This document shows positions 27,885 to 37,439 of a stretch of 64,000 bases of DNA, piece by piece (the stretch's first letter is position 1; each line of letters opens with the position of its first letter). Below the pieces are notes generated by a model. That model was not told the origin of the DNA and searched no databases. It saw only the letters and a program-made list of their open reading frames with translations. The stretch covers positions 62,001-126,000 of the forward strand of contig NZ_MIEQ01000020.1 in the NCBI RefSeq assembly GCF_001968815.1, written 5' to 3'. A program made the position numbers and the translations under genes. Source of the DNA: Motiliproteus sp. MSK22-1 (GTDB lineage Bacteria > Pseudomonadota > Gammaproteobacteria > Pseudomonadales > Balneatricaceae).

Positions 27885-28753
27885 CGAAATAAATCCTCCT
27901 GTTGGGGTCTTATCAGATCAAGGGCCGAGCTACATGCAGGACTCCACTCAACGCCTTTGAATATTAATGCCGGTTTTTTACCTTCTTTACTCATCAGTAA
28001 ACCGGACGCCGCAGCCAGCTCATCAGCCAGAGCAGGGATGGTGACTTTTAACTCACGACCGTAAGCATCGTTTTCACCGGCCAGATCCACCTTGCCAGGT
28101 ACATTTGCCAAGCCGATGGCGACATTGACCAATCCCATCCGCCATGGGCGGCCAAAGGTGTCGGTAATCACCACGCCCAGTTGTTTGCCAGACATCTGTT
28201 CCAGCCTTTTACATAAAGCCTGCGCACTCGCATCAGGGTTTTCAGGCAGCAAAATGACATGCCCGGGAAGATCGACATTTGATTCATCCACTGCGGCATT
28301 GGCACAAATAAATCCCAGGCGGTGCTCGGCGATCAAAATCCCCTCATCCTGACCCGGCCGCTTTACCGCCCGAACGATACGTTTCGATTCCGACAAAATA
28401 GTTTCGATTTTGCGGGGATCCTTGGTTACGGTCTCGGCCAGCTCCAGCGCCTCATCAGAAGGCTCAACATCGGCCAGACGGACAATCCGTCCCTCCGACT
28501 TGGAAACCACTTTATGCGCAATAACCAGAATATCGCCGTCATCAAAGCTCATTTCGGACTCAGCCATCGCTCCCATGATCAACGCCACCAGATCATCTCC
28601 CGGTTTAATATCCGGTAGACCTGGCACCGCCTGTATATTGACGCCATTACTGGCCGCACCGTAGCTGACACCCGTTCTCTCAGACAGCGGGACCGGCTCC
28701 CGGAGGCTGTCCCGCCTTGAAAGCTCAGTAGCCTGGTTTAGTTGCGCAGTCAT
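27881..28753 (-). CDS. cofE: Coenzyme F420-0:L-glutamate ligase
   Basis: Adds gamma-linked glutamates to F420-0 with GTP. The 290-residue protein has the CofE landmarks [58 protein letters not shown] and [21 protein letters not shown]. It has an N-terminal tail of about 35 residues and lacks the C-terminal nitroreductase-like domain of mycobacterial FbiB, so a dehydro-F420 reductase, if required, would be elsewhere. Its ATG overlaps the cofC stop (TAATG). Confidence 0.94.
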   Translation of the reverse strand: MTAQLNQATELSRRDSLREPVPLSERTGVSYGAASNGVNIQAVPGLPDIKPGDDLVALIMGAMAESEMSFDDGDILVIAHKVVSKSEGRIVRLADVEPSDEALELAETVTKDPRKIETILSESKRIVRAVKRPGQDEGILIAEHRLGFICANAAVDESNVDLPGHVILLPENPDASAQALCKRLEQMSGKQLGVVITDTFGRPWRMGLVNVAIGLANVPGKVDLAGENDAYGRELKVTIPALADELAAASGLLMSKEGKKPALIFKGVEWSPACSSALDLIRPQQEDLFR

Positions 28754-29421
28754 TAGATCGCTCCTTGTTGCAGGTTGGTTCTTCCACTCAGGGTTATTGC
28801 TGCCAGCGTTTTCCCACCGAAAGTACTCGCCAGCATCTGAGTCCAGTGCTGCAAATCATCCGGGGTATCCAGATCGAACGTCAGTTTTTCCAGTTGTAAT
28901 AACTCACAAAAAACCAGCTGTTCTTTTGCGGCCTTTAAATGTGCAATGCTGGAATCTCGACCAAACTGAAATGGCACAACATTCGGCGGGGTTGTCAGTA
29001 AGGCGTTGGTGCCGCCATCACTGGCCGGACAAACCAGCACAGAAGGAGACTTCGGTGATCGTTCTAATAACTGGCCAACTTCAGCCTTGCTCAACTCAGG
29101 GATATCAGCAGGTATCAACAACTGAGAATCAAAGCCGTGATCCAGGCTCCACTGAGCAGCCAAAGAAGCGGCACCATTAAGTCCAGTACCTTCCTGTTCA
29201 ATCAATAGCGCTGCACCGTACCCTTCTGCTATTGCAGCGATTCGGGAAGAAGCCGTCACAACCAGCACTTGGTAATCAGAGAAATGCTGATTGAGAAAAC
29301 GCAGTGTCTGGCGAAATAATGTAAGGGCCAGAGTCTGCCGCTGATCGGGGTTCAATACGCTGGCCAAACGCTGCTTTGATTGACCCGGATCTTTCATTGG
29401 AATAGCAATACAGGTTTTCAT
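28753..29421 (-). CDS. cofC: 2-phospho-L-lactate / 3-phosphoglycerate guanylyltransferase CofC
   Basis: Activates a three-carbon phospho-acid with GTP to make the LPPG-type donor used by CofD. The 223-residue nucleotidyltransferase shows AIPMKDPGQSKQRLASVL (nucleotide-binding opening), LIEQEGTGLNGAASLAAQW, LLIPADIPELS and ASDGGTNALLTTPP. Which acid it uses (phospholactate, phosphoenolpyruvate or 3-phosphoglycerate) sets the F420 variant and cannot be judged here. AGGGGA lies upstream; ATG 29421 is preferred over ATG 29424 by spacing. Confidence 0.92.
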   Translation of the reverse strand: MKTCIAIPMKDPGQSKQRLASVLNPDQRQTLALTLFRQTLRFLNQHFSDYQVLVVTASSRIAAIAEGYGAALLIEQEGTGLNGAASLAAQWSLDHGFDSQLLIPADIPELSKAEVGQLLERSPKSPSVLVCPASDGGTNALLTTPPNVVPFQFGRDSSIAHLKAAKEQLVFCELLQLEKLTFDLDTPDDLQHWTQMLASTFGGKTLAAITLSGRTNLQQGAI

Positions 29422-29432
29422 CATCAAATCCC

Positions 29433-30470
29433 CTAAACAGCCTGACTCAATGGTTGGCTGGAATTTCGCTGGTGAACCTCAAACTCCTGTTGACCAGTTT
29501 CATTCTGCCTTTGGCGACTTTCGTATAAATGCATCAATGTCTCGGCGACACGTATTTTATTGGCCCTGGAGTGCATCAGGGTATCGGTCGCCAACACATC
29601 CAATCCCCGGCCTGCCAAACCAGGCACCGCTGAACGATCTTGTTGATCAACCAGCAAGCCATCGATCAATCCCTCATAACAATCGGCGATGCCAAACAAA
29701 TCACAGCTATAACCTGCCGCCGTCATCATTTTGTCAGCGGGGCCTTTGACGGTCTGACCGTTAATAAGAGGCGAGACCGCCAGTTTATAAGCCTGGGATT
29801 TAGTTACCGCTTCACGGATGCCCGGTACCGCAAGAATGGCACCAATGCTGACAATAGGATTACTGGGAGCAAAAACGATCAGGTCAGCGTCGGCAATAGC
29901 GACCAGGGCTTCCGGTGTAGGTTTAGCCAGCTTAATCCCGACAATGGAGAAATCTTTAATCAGGGGCTCACAACGATGCTTAACAAAATAACTCTGAAAA
30001 TCCATCCAACCTTCAGTAGTACGAACCCGCGTCTGGATAACATCATCAGTGGGTAACAGGATTGGCGTCTCCACCCCCAGTTGACGAGCAATATGGCTGG
30101 TAATATCGGTAGGCCGAACACCTAGTTTACGCTGCTCAGTACGGTAGATATGGGTTGCAAAATCCTGGTCGCCCAAATACATCCAGGTATCTACACCCAA
30201 GCGATTCAAAGCATCCAACGTTCGATTGCTTTCATCTTTCAGGCCCCAGCCTTTTTCTCGATCTATCTGATCAGCCAGGGTGTAGGTCAGCGTATCAATA
30301 TCCGGGGAAACCCACAGACCATGAAAATCCTGATCATCCGCCACATTTCCAATAATGGTCAGGTTATCACCATAGCGGCTGTGCAGAAGACCCTCAGCCA
30401 TTTTGGCACCGCCAACACCTCCGGCCAGGAGCGTGATCTTAGGAGCTTTACCCCTCAATGAAATACTCAT
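29433..30470 (-). CDS. cofD: 2-phospho-L-lactate transferase CofD
   Basis: Joins the activated phospho-acid to Fo to give F420-0. The 345-residue protein opens ITLLAGGVGGAKMAEGLL and has NVADDQDFHGLWVSPDIDT, LGDQDFATHIYRTE, FVKHRCEPLIKDF and FAPSNPIVSIGAILAVPGIR, all family hallmarks. Its ATG overlaps the cofH stop (ATGA). The C-terminal 25 residues are Gln/Ser-rich and unconserved. Confidence 0.95.
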   Translation of the reverse strand: MSISLRGKAPKITLLAGGVGGAKMAEGLLHSRYGDNLTIIGNVADDQDFHGLWVSPDIDTLTYTLADQIDREKGWGLKDESNRTLDALNRLGVDTWMYLGDQDFATHIYRTEQRKLGVRPTDITSHIARQLGVETPILLPTDDVIQTRVRTTEGWMDFQSYFVKHRCEPLIKDFSIVGIKLAKPTPEALVAIADADLIVFAPSNPIVSIGAILAVPGIREAVTKSQAYKLAVSPLINGQTVKGPADKMMTAAGYSCDLFGIADCYEGLIDGLLVDQQDRSAVPGLAGRGLDVLATDTLMHSRANKIRVAETLMHLYESRQRQNETGQQEFEVHQRNSSQPLSQAV

Positions 30471-31864
30471 ACCGAAGCTCCCGCGGTAGAAGCAATCAAC
30501 TGGACGCCTAAACCACTTTGGCTCATAACACCTCCAGACAGAGACCTTTCAGGCACTTGTCCAGCAGTCGTTGATTCAGAGAAGGTCTCCAGCGGCTGAT
30601 ACAGTGTTCCTCGCCTCAAAGGTGTGCGGCCTGCATTGCGGATCATCCGTACCATATCTTCCGGGACAATTTCCTGACCGTTTTTGCCACCGGCAGAACG
30701 GGAAATACTCTCGTTCATCAAGGTGCCCCCGAGATCATTGGCACCGGATCTCAGCATCTGCTGCGCATAAGCAGGTCCAAGCTTGACCCAGGAAGCCTGG
30801 ATGTTATCAATCCAGCCATTCAGCATAAGACGGGAAACCGCGTGCATACGGATATTCTCCTGTGCTGTAGGACCCGGCCGAACCGACATATCGTTGTCAC
30901 GTTGCTGGGTATAAAGAGGGGACTCATAATGGACAAATCCCAAAGGCACAAACTCGGTAAATCCGCCCGTTTGCTTCTGGATATCCCGCAACAACCTGAT
31001 ATGAGCGGCCCAATGTCTGGGCTCGTCAATATGGCCGTACATAATCGTCGCGGTGGTCGGCAGCCCCAGCTGATGCGCGGTGGTGATTATCTCAACCCAC
31101 TGCTCAGTAGTGAGCTTATCCTTGGTAAGCTGCTTACGAATTTCCACGTCGAGAATTTCTGCCGCAGTACCGGGCATAGAACCCAGTCCATGATTTATCA
31201 GGTCCTGAATAAATTCCGCCACTGACATTTTGCTTTTATGAGCACCAAACCAGATTTCAAATGGCGAAAAGGCATGGATATGCATATCTGGTACTTGCTG
31301 TTTAATCGCCTTGAGGATATTACGGTAATGGTCGCCATCAATATTCGGATGCAACCCCCCCTGAATACAGACTTCAGTCGCCCCCCGGTCCCAAGCCTGT
31401 TGTGCACGCTTTGCCACCTCCTGCATGGACAGCAACTCGGCGCCTGACTCGTCCTTGCGCTTGGCAAAGCCACAGAACTTACAGCCCATGTAGCAGACGT
31501 TGGTAAAGTTAATGTTACGGGTGATAACGAAGCTCGCTTTTTCCCCGACTGCTCGTGATCTCAGCAGATCAGCAACTGCAACCAGAGCCTCAAGCTCTGT
31601 GCCTTCGGCCTGAAAGAGAATGACCGCCTCCGCTTCAGAAACCTCCTGACCCTCAAGCGCTGCTGTTAAAATAGTGCTCACCTGCGGATCAATAGCACTC
31701 AGCTGCTGGTAAACCATAGTTACCTGCGGGCCAGCCTGATCAGCAGTCGGGGCAGAAGTGTGACTCACCAATCTATTACTTGGGAGCGACCCGATACTCT
31801 CGTTGGGCAGAGCTTTCATTACCGGTGCTGAATGAGGTCTGCTGAAAGGTTGCTGAATACCCAT
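30467..31864 (-). CDS. cofH: Fo synthase subunit 2 (5-amino-6-(D-ribitylamino)uracil-L-tyrosine transferase)
   Basis: Radical SAM enzyme that joins the tyrosine-derived fragment to 5-amino-6-ribitylaminouracil. The iron-sulfur motif CYMGCKFC (CX3CX2C) lies near residue 123, followed by CIQGGLHPNIDGDHY and GTAAEILDVEIRKQL. At 465 residues it is long: about 50 N-terminal residues and about 30 C-terminal residues look unconserved. ATG 31864 has AAGGAG seven bases upstream; an internal ATG at 31717 (MVYQQLSAID) with AGG upstream would remove the odd N-terminus. Confidence 0.93.
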   Translation of the reverse strand: MGIQQPFSRPHSAPVMKALPNESIGSLPSNRLVSHTSAPTADQAGPQVTMVYQQLSAIDPQVSTILTAALEGQEVSEAEAVILFQAEGTELEALVAVADLLRSRAVGEKASFVITRNINFTNVCYMGCKFCGFAKRKDESGAELLSMQEVAKRAQQAWDRGATEVCIQGGLHPNIDGDHYRNILKAIKQQVPDMHIHAFSPFEIWFGAHKSKMSVAEFIQDLINHGLGSMPGTAAEILDVEIRKQLTKDKLTTEQWVEIITTAHQLGLPTTATIMYGHIDEPRHWAAHIRLLRDIQKQTGGFTEFVPLGFVHYESPLYTQQRDNDMSVRPGPTAQENIRMHAVSRLMLNGWIDNIQASWVKLGPAYAQQMLRSGANDLGGTLMNESISRSAGGKNGQEIVPEDMVRMIRNAGRTPLRRGTLYQPLETFSESTTAGQVPERSLSGGVMSQSGLGVQLIASTAGASV

Positions 31865-31992
31865 TAGGGTTCTCCTTTAATTCCCGTAATCTGTTCAACT
31901 GTTGAACCAGGTTCCGTTGAAGGAAACCATCTTCTAGAGTGACGCTGGCTGAGAACAACATCGTTTTGAACCTCTTGCTCAGTTCTGAAGAC

Positions 31993-33120
31993 TCAGCAGC
32001 ACTGCATTGATGCCAGACCATCAGCCCTGGCAATATGACCAACACGTTCTGCAATCTTTGGAGTGAAATAACGATCAGGGAGGTTTTGATACTGTGGATA
32101 AACCGCCAGGCGCTCGTGCAGACGGTGGCCACAGGCACGACTTGCAGCTGATAAGGCATCAATCTGCGGCCAGGCTCTTTCTGGGTTGATGTGGTCAATA
32201 GTCAGTGGAGAAATCCCCCCCCAGTCATTAATCCCAGAGTTAAGATAAACGCTATAACGTTGCTGAAGATTAGGAGGAGCCTGCAGGCTAATAGTGGGAT
32301 CGAGAATAAGGCGTGCCACAGCCAATGTGCGCAGCATATCATTAAGGTCAGGCTCCGGCGCGTCAGCCATGCCCGTGCCCGGCTTGGCACAGAAGTTCTG
32401 AACGATGACTTCCTGAATATGACCGTACTGCTGATGTATTTCATTAATAGCAATCAGGCTATCGATACGCTCTTCCCAGGTTTCGCCAATACCGATAAGA
32501 ATACCGGTGGTAAATGGCACATCCTGGCGACCAGCGCGTTCCAGAGTCCTTAACCGCTGGGTGGGTACTTTGTCAGGACAGGCATAATGGACCTGACCTT
32601 TAACCAACAAGCGTCGGGAGACGGTTTCAAGCATCATTCCCATGCTGGCACTGACCGGTTTTAACGCAGCGATTTCCTTCTCTGAAAGCGTGCCGGCATT
32701 AACGTGAGGAAGCATGTCTGTTTCGTCAATGACTCGCTCACACATGGCACCTAAATAGTCAGTCATCGTTTCATGGCCCAGCTTCGCCAGCCCATCACGA
32801 GCCTTCTGGTAACGCTGCTCAGGCTTTTCACCAAGGCTGAATAAAACCTCTTTGCAGCCCATCTGCTGACCTTCATGAACAACGGCCATGACTTGCTCAG
32901 GGGTCATGATACGGGCGTCAGGGGAATCAGGATGTTTAACAAAAGTGCAGTAGGTGCACGTATCGCGACACATGTTAGTCAGGGGAACGAAGACCTTTCG
33001 GGAATAGGTGACCCGATCACCCCAGTGCAAATCCCGCAGAGCACAAGCCTGCTCACGTAAGTGCTCCAGCTCTTTTCCTTCAATCCCTTTCAAACCCAGC
33101 GCTTGTGCTTTGGACAACAT
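31993..33120 (-). CDS. cofG: Fo synthase subunit 1 (7,8-didemethyl-8-hydroxy-5-deazariboflavin synthase)
   Basis: Radical SAM enzyme completing the deazaflavin ring of Fo. The 375-residue protein has CRDTCTYC (CX3CX2C) near residues 52-59, VLFSLGEKPEQRY, LPHVNAGTLSEKEIAAL, GILIGIGETWEERI and NDWGGISPLTIDHINPE. CofG and CofH are separate here, unlike the fused FbiC of actinobacteria. It is the first gene of the F420 operon, and its promoter region contains two RutR-type operators. Confidence 0.95.
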   Translation of the reverse strand: MLSKAQALGLKGIEGKELEHLREQACALRDLHWGDRVTYSRKVFVPLTNMCRDTCTYCTFVKHPDSPDARIMTPEQVMAVVHEGQQMGCKEVLFSLGEKPEQRYQKARDGLAKLGHETMTDYLGAMCERVIDETDMLPHVNAGTLSEKEIAALKPVSASMGMMLETVSRRLLVKGQVHYACPDKVPTQRLRTLERAGRQDVPFTTGILIGIGETWEERIDSLIAINEIHQQYGHIQEVIVQNFCAKPGTGMADAPEPDLNDMLRTLAVARLILDPTISLQAPPNLQQRYSVYLNSGINDWGGISPLTIDHINPERAWPQIDALSAASRACGHRLHERLAVYPQYQNLPDRYFTPKIAERVGHIARADGLASMQCC

Positions 33121-33193
33121 GCCTAAGTCTCCACCGATGTTATTTTTTTTATTGGCAACTTCAGTTCAGTGACAGGAGAATCACCGACTGCGT

Positions 33194-33209
33194 TTTACCG
33201 TTTGGTAAA
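33194..33209. promoter_or_regulatory. RutR-type operator just downstream of the cofG -10
   Basis: TTTACC-GTTT-GGTAAA, perfect 6-bp half-sites. On the minus strand it begins three bases after the candidate -10 and covers the expected transcription start. Confidence 0.8.
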
Positions 33210-33212
33210 TAC

Positions 33213-33242
33213 ATACTAGCCATCTTTTTACCATATGGTCAA
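33213..33242 (-). promoter_or_regulatory. Candidate sigma-70 promoter of the F420 operon
   Basis: Minus strand TTGACC (33242-33237), 18-base spacer, TAGTAT (33218-33213). The -35 lies in the upstream operator, exactly as at the M20 hydrolase promoter. Confidence 0.6.
33227..33242. promoter_or_regulatory. RutR-type operator overlapping the cofG -35
   Basis: TTTACC-ATAT-GGTCAA, with a right half identical to the E. coli RutR half-site. Start-to-start distance to the neighbouring dyad is 33 bases. Confidence 0.82.
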
Positions 33243-33576
33243 TATTTTTTTCAATCACCACAGTAAAACAACTCAACCAGGAACTGACTAAGGGGCAACG
33301 AACAAGCGAATTTTCTTTTGTATTTCCTTTAGTTACACTAAAAAAATAAAACGGATCAGAAAAAAACCAGGGCCAAAGAAGTGGGAAGTATTGAAGTGAA
33401 AGTAGAAGTTATAAGAAAATTTTAAAAATAAAAAATAAGAGTCTATATGTATTTTTGATTAAATATAAAAAACTATTAATCAATCAAAATAAAAATATAA
33501 TAAATCAAAATTACTATTTGATAGATCATATTTTGATAACAGAGCAACATGGGGAAAGAAATCTTGAGGCAAATAT

Positions 33577-33611
33577 AAAAAAAGGAGCTGACCTTAGGCT
33601 CAGCTCCTTTT
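33577..33611 (-). terminator. Rho-independent terminator of the rutR-like gene
   Basis: AAAGGAGCTGA (33581-33591) pairs with TCAGCTCCTTT (33600-33610) around an 8-base loop; read on the minus strand a T-rich run (TTTTTTTATATTT) follows. Confidence 0.85.
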
Positions 33612-33687
33612 CATTAACATAATCGGTCAAAAATAGTCTTTTTCGACCCTTTTTATCAGGTTTTTTTACCCAGAACTGATCACAAGA

Positions 33688-34338
33688 TCAGATAACCCCG
33701 GTTCCCTTGAGCACCAGCTGAATCAAAAAATCACTGGCATCATCATAGTCCTGTTTTTCCAGTTTAGGCTTATCCAATGCCAGTTCTATCTGGGTCGAAA
33801 AGTCAGCATAAGTCTGAGTAGATGACCAGATCACAAAGAACAGATGGTAGGGATCAATCGGATCCATCTTACCCTCAGCAATCCACTGTCTGATCAGCTG
33901 AACATCAGCTTCTAGCTGCGGCAACAAATGAGATTGTAAATATTCCTTCAGCCGAGTAGCACCATTGATAATCTCATTGGCAAAGACCTTTGATCCGTTC
34001 GGATGAATTCTGGAAAGCTCAATCTTTCCGCGGATATAGTTACTCAGCATCGCCTTCGGATCATCTCCCTCCTGCTCCAGCAATGCCATTTTATCGAGCC
34101 AAAGATCTAAGATGTTCTGCAAAACCCGCTTATACAGCACCTCCTTTGAAGGGAAGTAATAGAGCATATTCTGCTTGGATAAGCCGCTGCGCTCGGCAAT
34201 CGCATCGATGGCCGCTCCCTGATAGCCATGCTGAGCAAACACATCCTCGGCAGCAGCCAGAATACGTTCTTCATTAGCAGCACGAGAACGGCGTTTAGGT
34301 TTAGGGGCGATTGATTCCTGCTTTACGTTTTCGGTCAT
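33688..34338 (-). CDS. rutR: TetR-family regulator of the RutR type
   Basis: Homodimeric repressor; E. coli RutR binds uracil or thymine and releases TTGACCA-N2-TGGTCAA sites. The 216-residue protein has the HTH at about residues 20-65 (AAAEDVFAQHGYQGAAIDAI, SGLSKQNMLYYFPSKEVLYKRVL) and a RutR-like C-terminal half with KIELSRIHPNGSKVFANEII and DPYHLFFVIWSSTQTYADF, closely matching the E. coli DPQHLIFMIWASTQHYADF region. Seven matching dyads occur at four places in the window, including its own upstream region. I infer that it represses pyrimidine catabolism and F420 synthesis until pyrimidines are present. Confidence 0.9.
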   Translation of the reverse strand: MTENVKQESIAPKPKRRSRAANEERILAAAEDVFAQHGYQGAAIDAIAERSGLSKQNMLYYFPSKEVLYKRVLQNILDLWLDKMALLEQEGDDPKAMLSNYIRGKIELSRIHPNGSKVFANEIINGATRLKEYLQSHLLPQLEADVQLIRQWIAEGKMDPIDPYHLFFVIWSSTQTYADFSTQIELALDKPKLEKQDYDDASDFLIQLVLKGTGVI

Positions 34339-34412
34339 TGAGGTATTTGAGTCGTTGTAAGTAGCTGTGCCGAAGGGCTGAGCATAATGCCCGGATTTAA
34401 AACGGCCGGTAT

Positions 34413-34429
34413 TTTACCACATAGGTAAA
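34413..34429. promoter_or_regulatory. RutR-type dyad upstream of rutR with a 5-base spacer
   Basis: TTTACC-ACATA-GGTAAA: perfect half-sites but one extra base between them. About 75 bases before the rutR start codon. It probably serves autoregulation with altered affinity. Confidence 0.65.
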
Positions 34430-34593
34430 AAATAAGCTGAAACAAATACACTGGGAATCCACAGCCCAATATGCTGCTTCTGTTGTCGGTAATTCCCCTA
34501 AACAACTTCGCTCAGATATCAGCTCCAATAACTGCTATTTCACTAGCAGACCTGTGAATAAGTTCTCTGTGGTCTCCGGGACAGTCAGGTTCC

Positions 34594-36186
34594 TTAGGTG
34601 TCATAGTCTCGCGTCAGCGTATTCAGGCTACTGGCCGTGGTTACAAGGTGCTTGCATGCAGCAGCAGCCTCCTTTGTGGCTGTAGCAGTATTCGCTGACT
34701 GGTCACTTATTCCGACAATGTTTCGGCTCATTTCTTCTGACACTGATGATTGTTGTTCAGCGGCAGTGGCTATTTGAGTACTCAGATCCTGAATGGCAAC
34801 AACCGAGTTCTGTATCCGCCCAAGGGCTGAAGCAGCCTCCAGCGCCTCCTGAACCGATAGTTCTGCATTTTCCCGACTGCTTTCCATAGCCTGCACAGCA
34901 ACATCAGCCCCCTTTTGCAACTTCTCGATCATGGCTTGTATTTCATCGGTTGAGGATTGCACCCGCAAAGCCAGTGCACGAACTTCATCAGCAACAACGG
35001 CAAATCCTCGCCCCTGTTCACCCGCACGAGCGGCCTCAATTGCAGCATTCAAGGCCAGCAGATTTGTTTGCTCGGCCACCCCTCGTATAACCTCAAGGAT
35101 AGTGCCAATATCTGTACAATCGCTGTTTAGAGCCTGGATTGCAGTTTCAACATCACTGATTTTATGTGAAAGACCAGAGATACTCTGGGTATTTCTTTCG
35201 ACAATACCATGTCCTTCCTGAGAATCGCTGAAGGCCTGATTAGCAGCTTGAGCTGCACTAGAGGTACTGCAGGCAACCTCCTGCACTGTCGCAGTCATCT
35301 CTTGCATAGCCGTAGCGATCAGCTCTGTTTCAGTCATCTGCTTTTGCATGCTGGCGTCAGTATTGGCGCTCATAGCTGCCAACCGGTCAGTTGCAGCAAC
35401 CATTTCCGACGACGCTTCCTGTATTCGACCGATAGTTGCCCTTAGCCGGGCACGAATCATATCCAGCCCCAGTTGGGTCTCCCCCATAGCACCGGGTTTA
35501 TCAACCACAATCCGGGTGTTCAAATCCCCATTAGCTATAGCCTTGGTCGCCGCAGCCATTTCCCTCATCGGTTTAATAACCTGGCTGCCAATCCATACAA
35601 ATCCCAGCAGGTATAAACAGACCGTAGCGGCTGAGGCCCCATAGATCAGCAAGCTGCCATCAATTTGATGGCCCCAGAACATCAACCCCAATAAAATCAA
35701 CCAGACTGTTTGAAGCAGTATAAACTGAGTACTTACCCGCAAACGGAAATCTCTTTGTACAGGCAAAGTCTGCAATTGTTCAGCATTTACTTTCTGGTAG
35801 AGTTTTTCTGCACTGTCGATCTGTTGCTGAGAGGGTTTGCTGCGTACAGACTGATAGCCAACAGTCTCGCCATTTTTGACAACCGGGGTAACAAAAGCCT
35901 CAACCCAGTAATGATCACCATTTTTACAGCGATTTTTAACAATACCCCGCCACGGCTTACCTTCCTTGGCAGTGTCCCAAAGATCTTTAAATGCCAGAGG
36001 GGGCATATCCGGATGACGGACAATATTGTGATTCACACCAAGTAATTCGGTCTCATCAAAACCACTGATATCAATAAAGTCCCTGTTGACGTAGGTAATA
36101 GATCCCTTCAGGTCCGTCATAGAAATAATAGTTTGATCATCCCGGAGACTGACTTCACGACCCGTTACCGGCATATTTACTTTCAT
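34594..36186 (-). CDS. Aer-like methyl-accepting chemotaxis protein with PAS domain
   Basis: A 530-residue energy/redox taxis receptor. N-terminal PAS domain (about 10-115) has the Aer FAD-pocket landmarks [15 protein letters not shown] and [15 protein letters not shown]; two hydrophobic segments follow near 150-195, a HAMP domain ([20 protein letters not shown]) and the signalling hairpin with [31 protein letters not shown] 36186 ([11 protein letters not shown]) has GGGAG upstream; 27 extra upstream codons are unsupported. It would steer swimming by electron-transport or oxygen state. No chemotaxis operon is adjacent. Confidence 0.93.
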   Translation of the reverse strand: MKVNMPVTGREVSLRDDQTIISMTDLKGSITYVNRDFIDISGFDETELLGVNHNIVRHPDMPPLAFKDLWDTAKEGKPWRGIVKNRCKNGDHYWVEAFVTPVVKNGETVGYQSVRSKPSQQQIDSAEKLYQKVNAEQLQTLPVQRDFRLRVSTQFILLQTVWLILLGLMFWGHQIDGSLLIYGASAATVCLYLLGFVWIGSQVIKPMREMAAATKAIANGDLNTRIVVDKPGAMGETQLGLDMIRARLRATIGRIQEASSEMVAATDRLAAMSANTDASMQKQMTETELIATAMQEMTATVQEVACSTSSAAQAANQAFSDSQEGHGIVERNTQSISGLSHKISDVETAIQALNSDCTDIGTILEVIRGVAEQTNLLALNAAIEAARAGEQGRGFAVVADEVRALALRVQSSTDEIQAMIEKLQKGADVAVQAMESSRENAELSVQEALEAASALGRIQNSVVAIQDLSTQIATAAEQQSSVSEEMSRNIVGISDQSANTATATKEAAAACKHLVTTASSLNTLTRDYDT

Positions 36187-36857
36187 TAAGGAACTCCCTT
36201 CAACGGAATATTTCTGCCTAGGTTCAAGAAAATCGGTAATACCTATCGGTAGAACAATTCCTAGCAAAAAAAATAATAGCGCTTCGACAACAACGTCCTG
36301 CGGTTGAAGCGCCTACAATCCTGAAGAACAGCCAGTAAGTTCCTTTGCTTTATCAGCGCATCGAAACTGTTAATACAGGGATAAGAACAGCGTTGAATTT
36401 TCAGTCGAACAACCTCAGCAACGAACGAATCAAGGGAACCGATAAACAAGTTCTCTGAGCCTCAGTTATTCGTATCCTTATACTATGCATCAATAGTATT
36501 AAATATATATAACCAAACCCGTAAAATAAAATAAATATTAATACACTCCAACTTCAATAAGATATATCAACTAATGACCATCACACCATTTTTGATTAAT
36601 GCTATTAAGATTTGAAAACATAGCCTGATATTTGAATACATAACCCTTGACATTAATTGTCACACGCAGAAAAGACTTAAAACGTTATTAAAAAGTAACT
36701 AGCACAAGAGGAGAAAGCCACCTTGCTTTAACAGCCACTAATCTGTTTCCTCACAGGGGAAACACCCGTCGTTTTCAGCAACAAAAACACGTACAATACT
36801 GCGGCTAATTTAATACCACGGCAGCATCTGCCATCACTGATTTTAGGTCCATTACTG
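36187..36857. other. Gene-free, partly AT-rich region of about 670 bases
   Basis: Between the divergent chemoreceptor and phnA genes. No gene, RNA or clear repeat recognised; bases 36480-36720 are AT-rich. Confidence 0.5.
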
Positions 36858-37439
36858 ATGACTATTGAACAAACGCTACTGGAGCGCTGCGACTCAAAAT
36901 GCGAGCTCTGCTCCTCTGACGCCAACCTGACGGCTTATGCCGTGCCTCCAGTGGCGGATGAGAGTGCAGATAAGTCAGTAATGGTTTGCGAGACATGCCG
37001 CGGACAAATTGAAAACCCCGCCACCATGAACACTAATCACTGGCGTTGCCTGACCGATAGCATGTGGAGTCAGGAACCTGCTGTTCAGGTTATGGCCTGG
37101 CGCTTACTGAAGCGCCTGTCCACCGAATCCTGGGCTCAAGACCAGTTGGATATATTCTATCTGGAACCTGAGGTTCTGGCCTGGGCCGAAGCAGAAAATA
37201 TTGCCGACAATGACGAAGACTCCGATACACCGACCCTGGACAGTAACGGTGCCAGATTAGCAGCAGGAGATACGGTCACATTAATAAAAGATCTGGTGGT
37301 TAAGGGTGCGGGCTTTACTGCCAAACGCGGGACGACTGTTAAGGGTATATCTTTGACCTCCAACCCAGAGCATATTGAAGGTCGCGTTAACGGTGTACGC
37401 ATTGTTCTGCTGACCTGCTTTCTCAAGAAAGTCAGCTAG
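36858..37439 (+). CDS. phnA: PhnA-domain zinc-ribbon protein
   Basis: A 193-residue protein with an N-terminal zinc ribbon (CDSKCELC near 11-18 and CETC near 49-52) and a C-terminal PhnA/SH3-like domain (RLAAGDTVTLIKDLVVKGAG, GTTVKGISL, VNGVRIVLLTCFLKKVS). PhnA/YjdM proteins were named from the E. coli phosphonate locus but are not needed for phosphonate breakdown, and their biochemical role is unclear. No phn genes are nearby. Confidence 0.88.
   Translation: MTIEQTLLERCDSKCELCSSDANLTAYAVPPVADESADKSVMVCETCRGQIENPATMNTNHWRCLTDSMWSQEPAVQVMAWRLLKRLSTESWAQDQLDIFYLEPEVLAWAEAENIADNDEDSDTPTLDSNGARLAAGDTVTLIKDLVVKGAGFTAKRGTTVKGISLTSNPEHIEGRVNGVRIVLLTCFLKKVS

Larger units (their letters stand above)
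33121..33687. other. cofG promoter region and AT-rich stretch
   Basis: The cofG side (33190-33245) has a promoter and two operators, listed separately. Bases about 33300-33580 are very AT-rich with no gene; the rutR terminator follows at 33577. Confidence 0.6.

Noticed and set aside
31776-32198. 140-codon minus-strand frame overlapping cofG and cofH
   Set aside because: Most of it is antisense-free but out of frame with two well-supported genes; only its last 61 codons are discussed as a weak possibility.
36261-36449. 62-codon frame upstream of the chemoreceptor
   Set aside because: No start context and no recognisable sequence.
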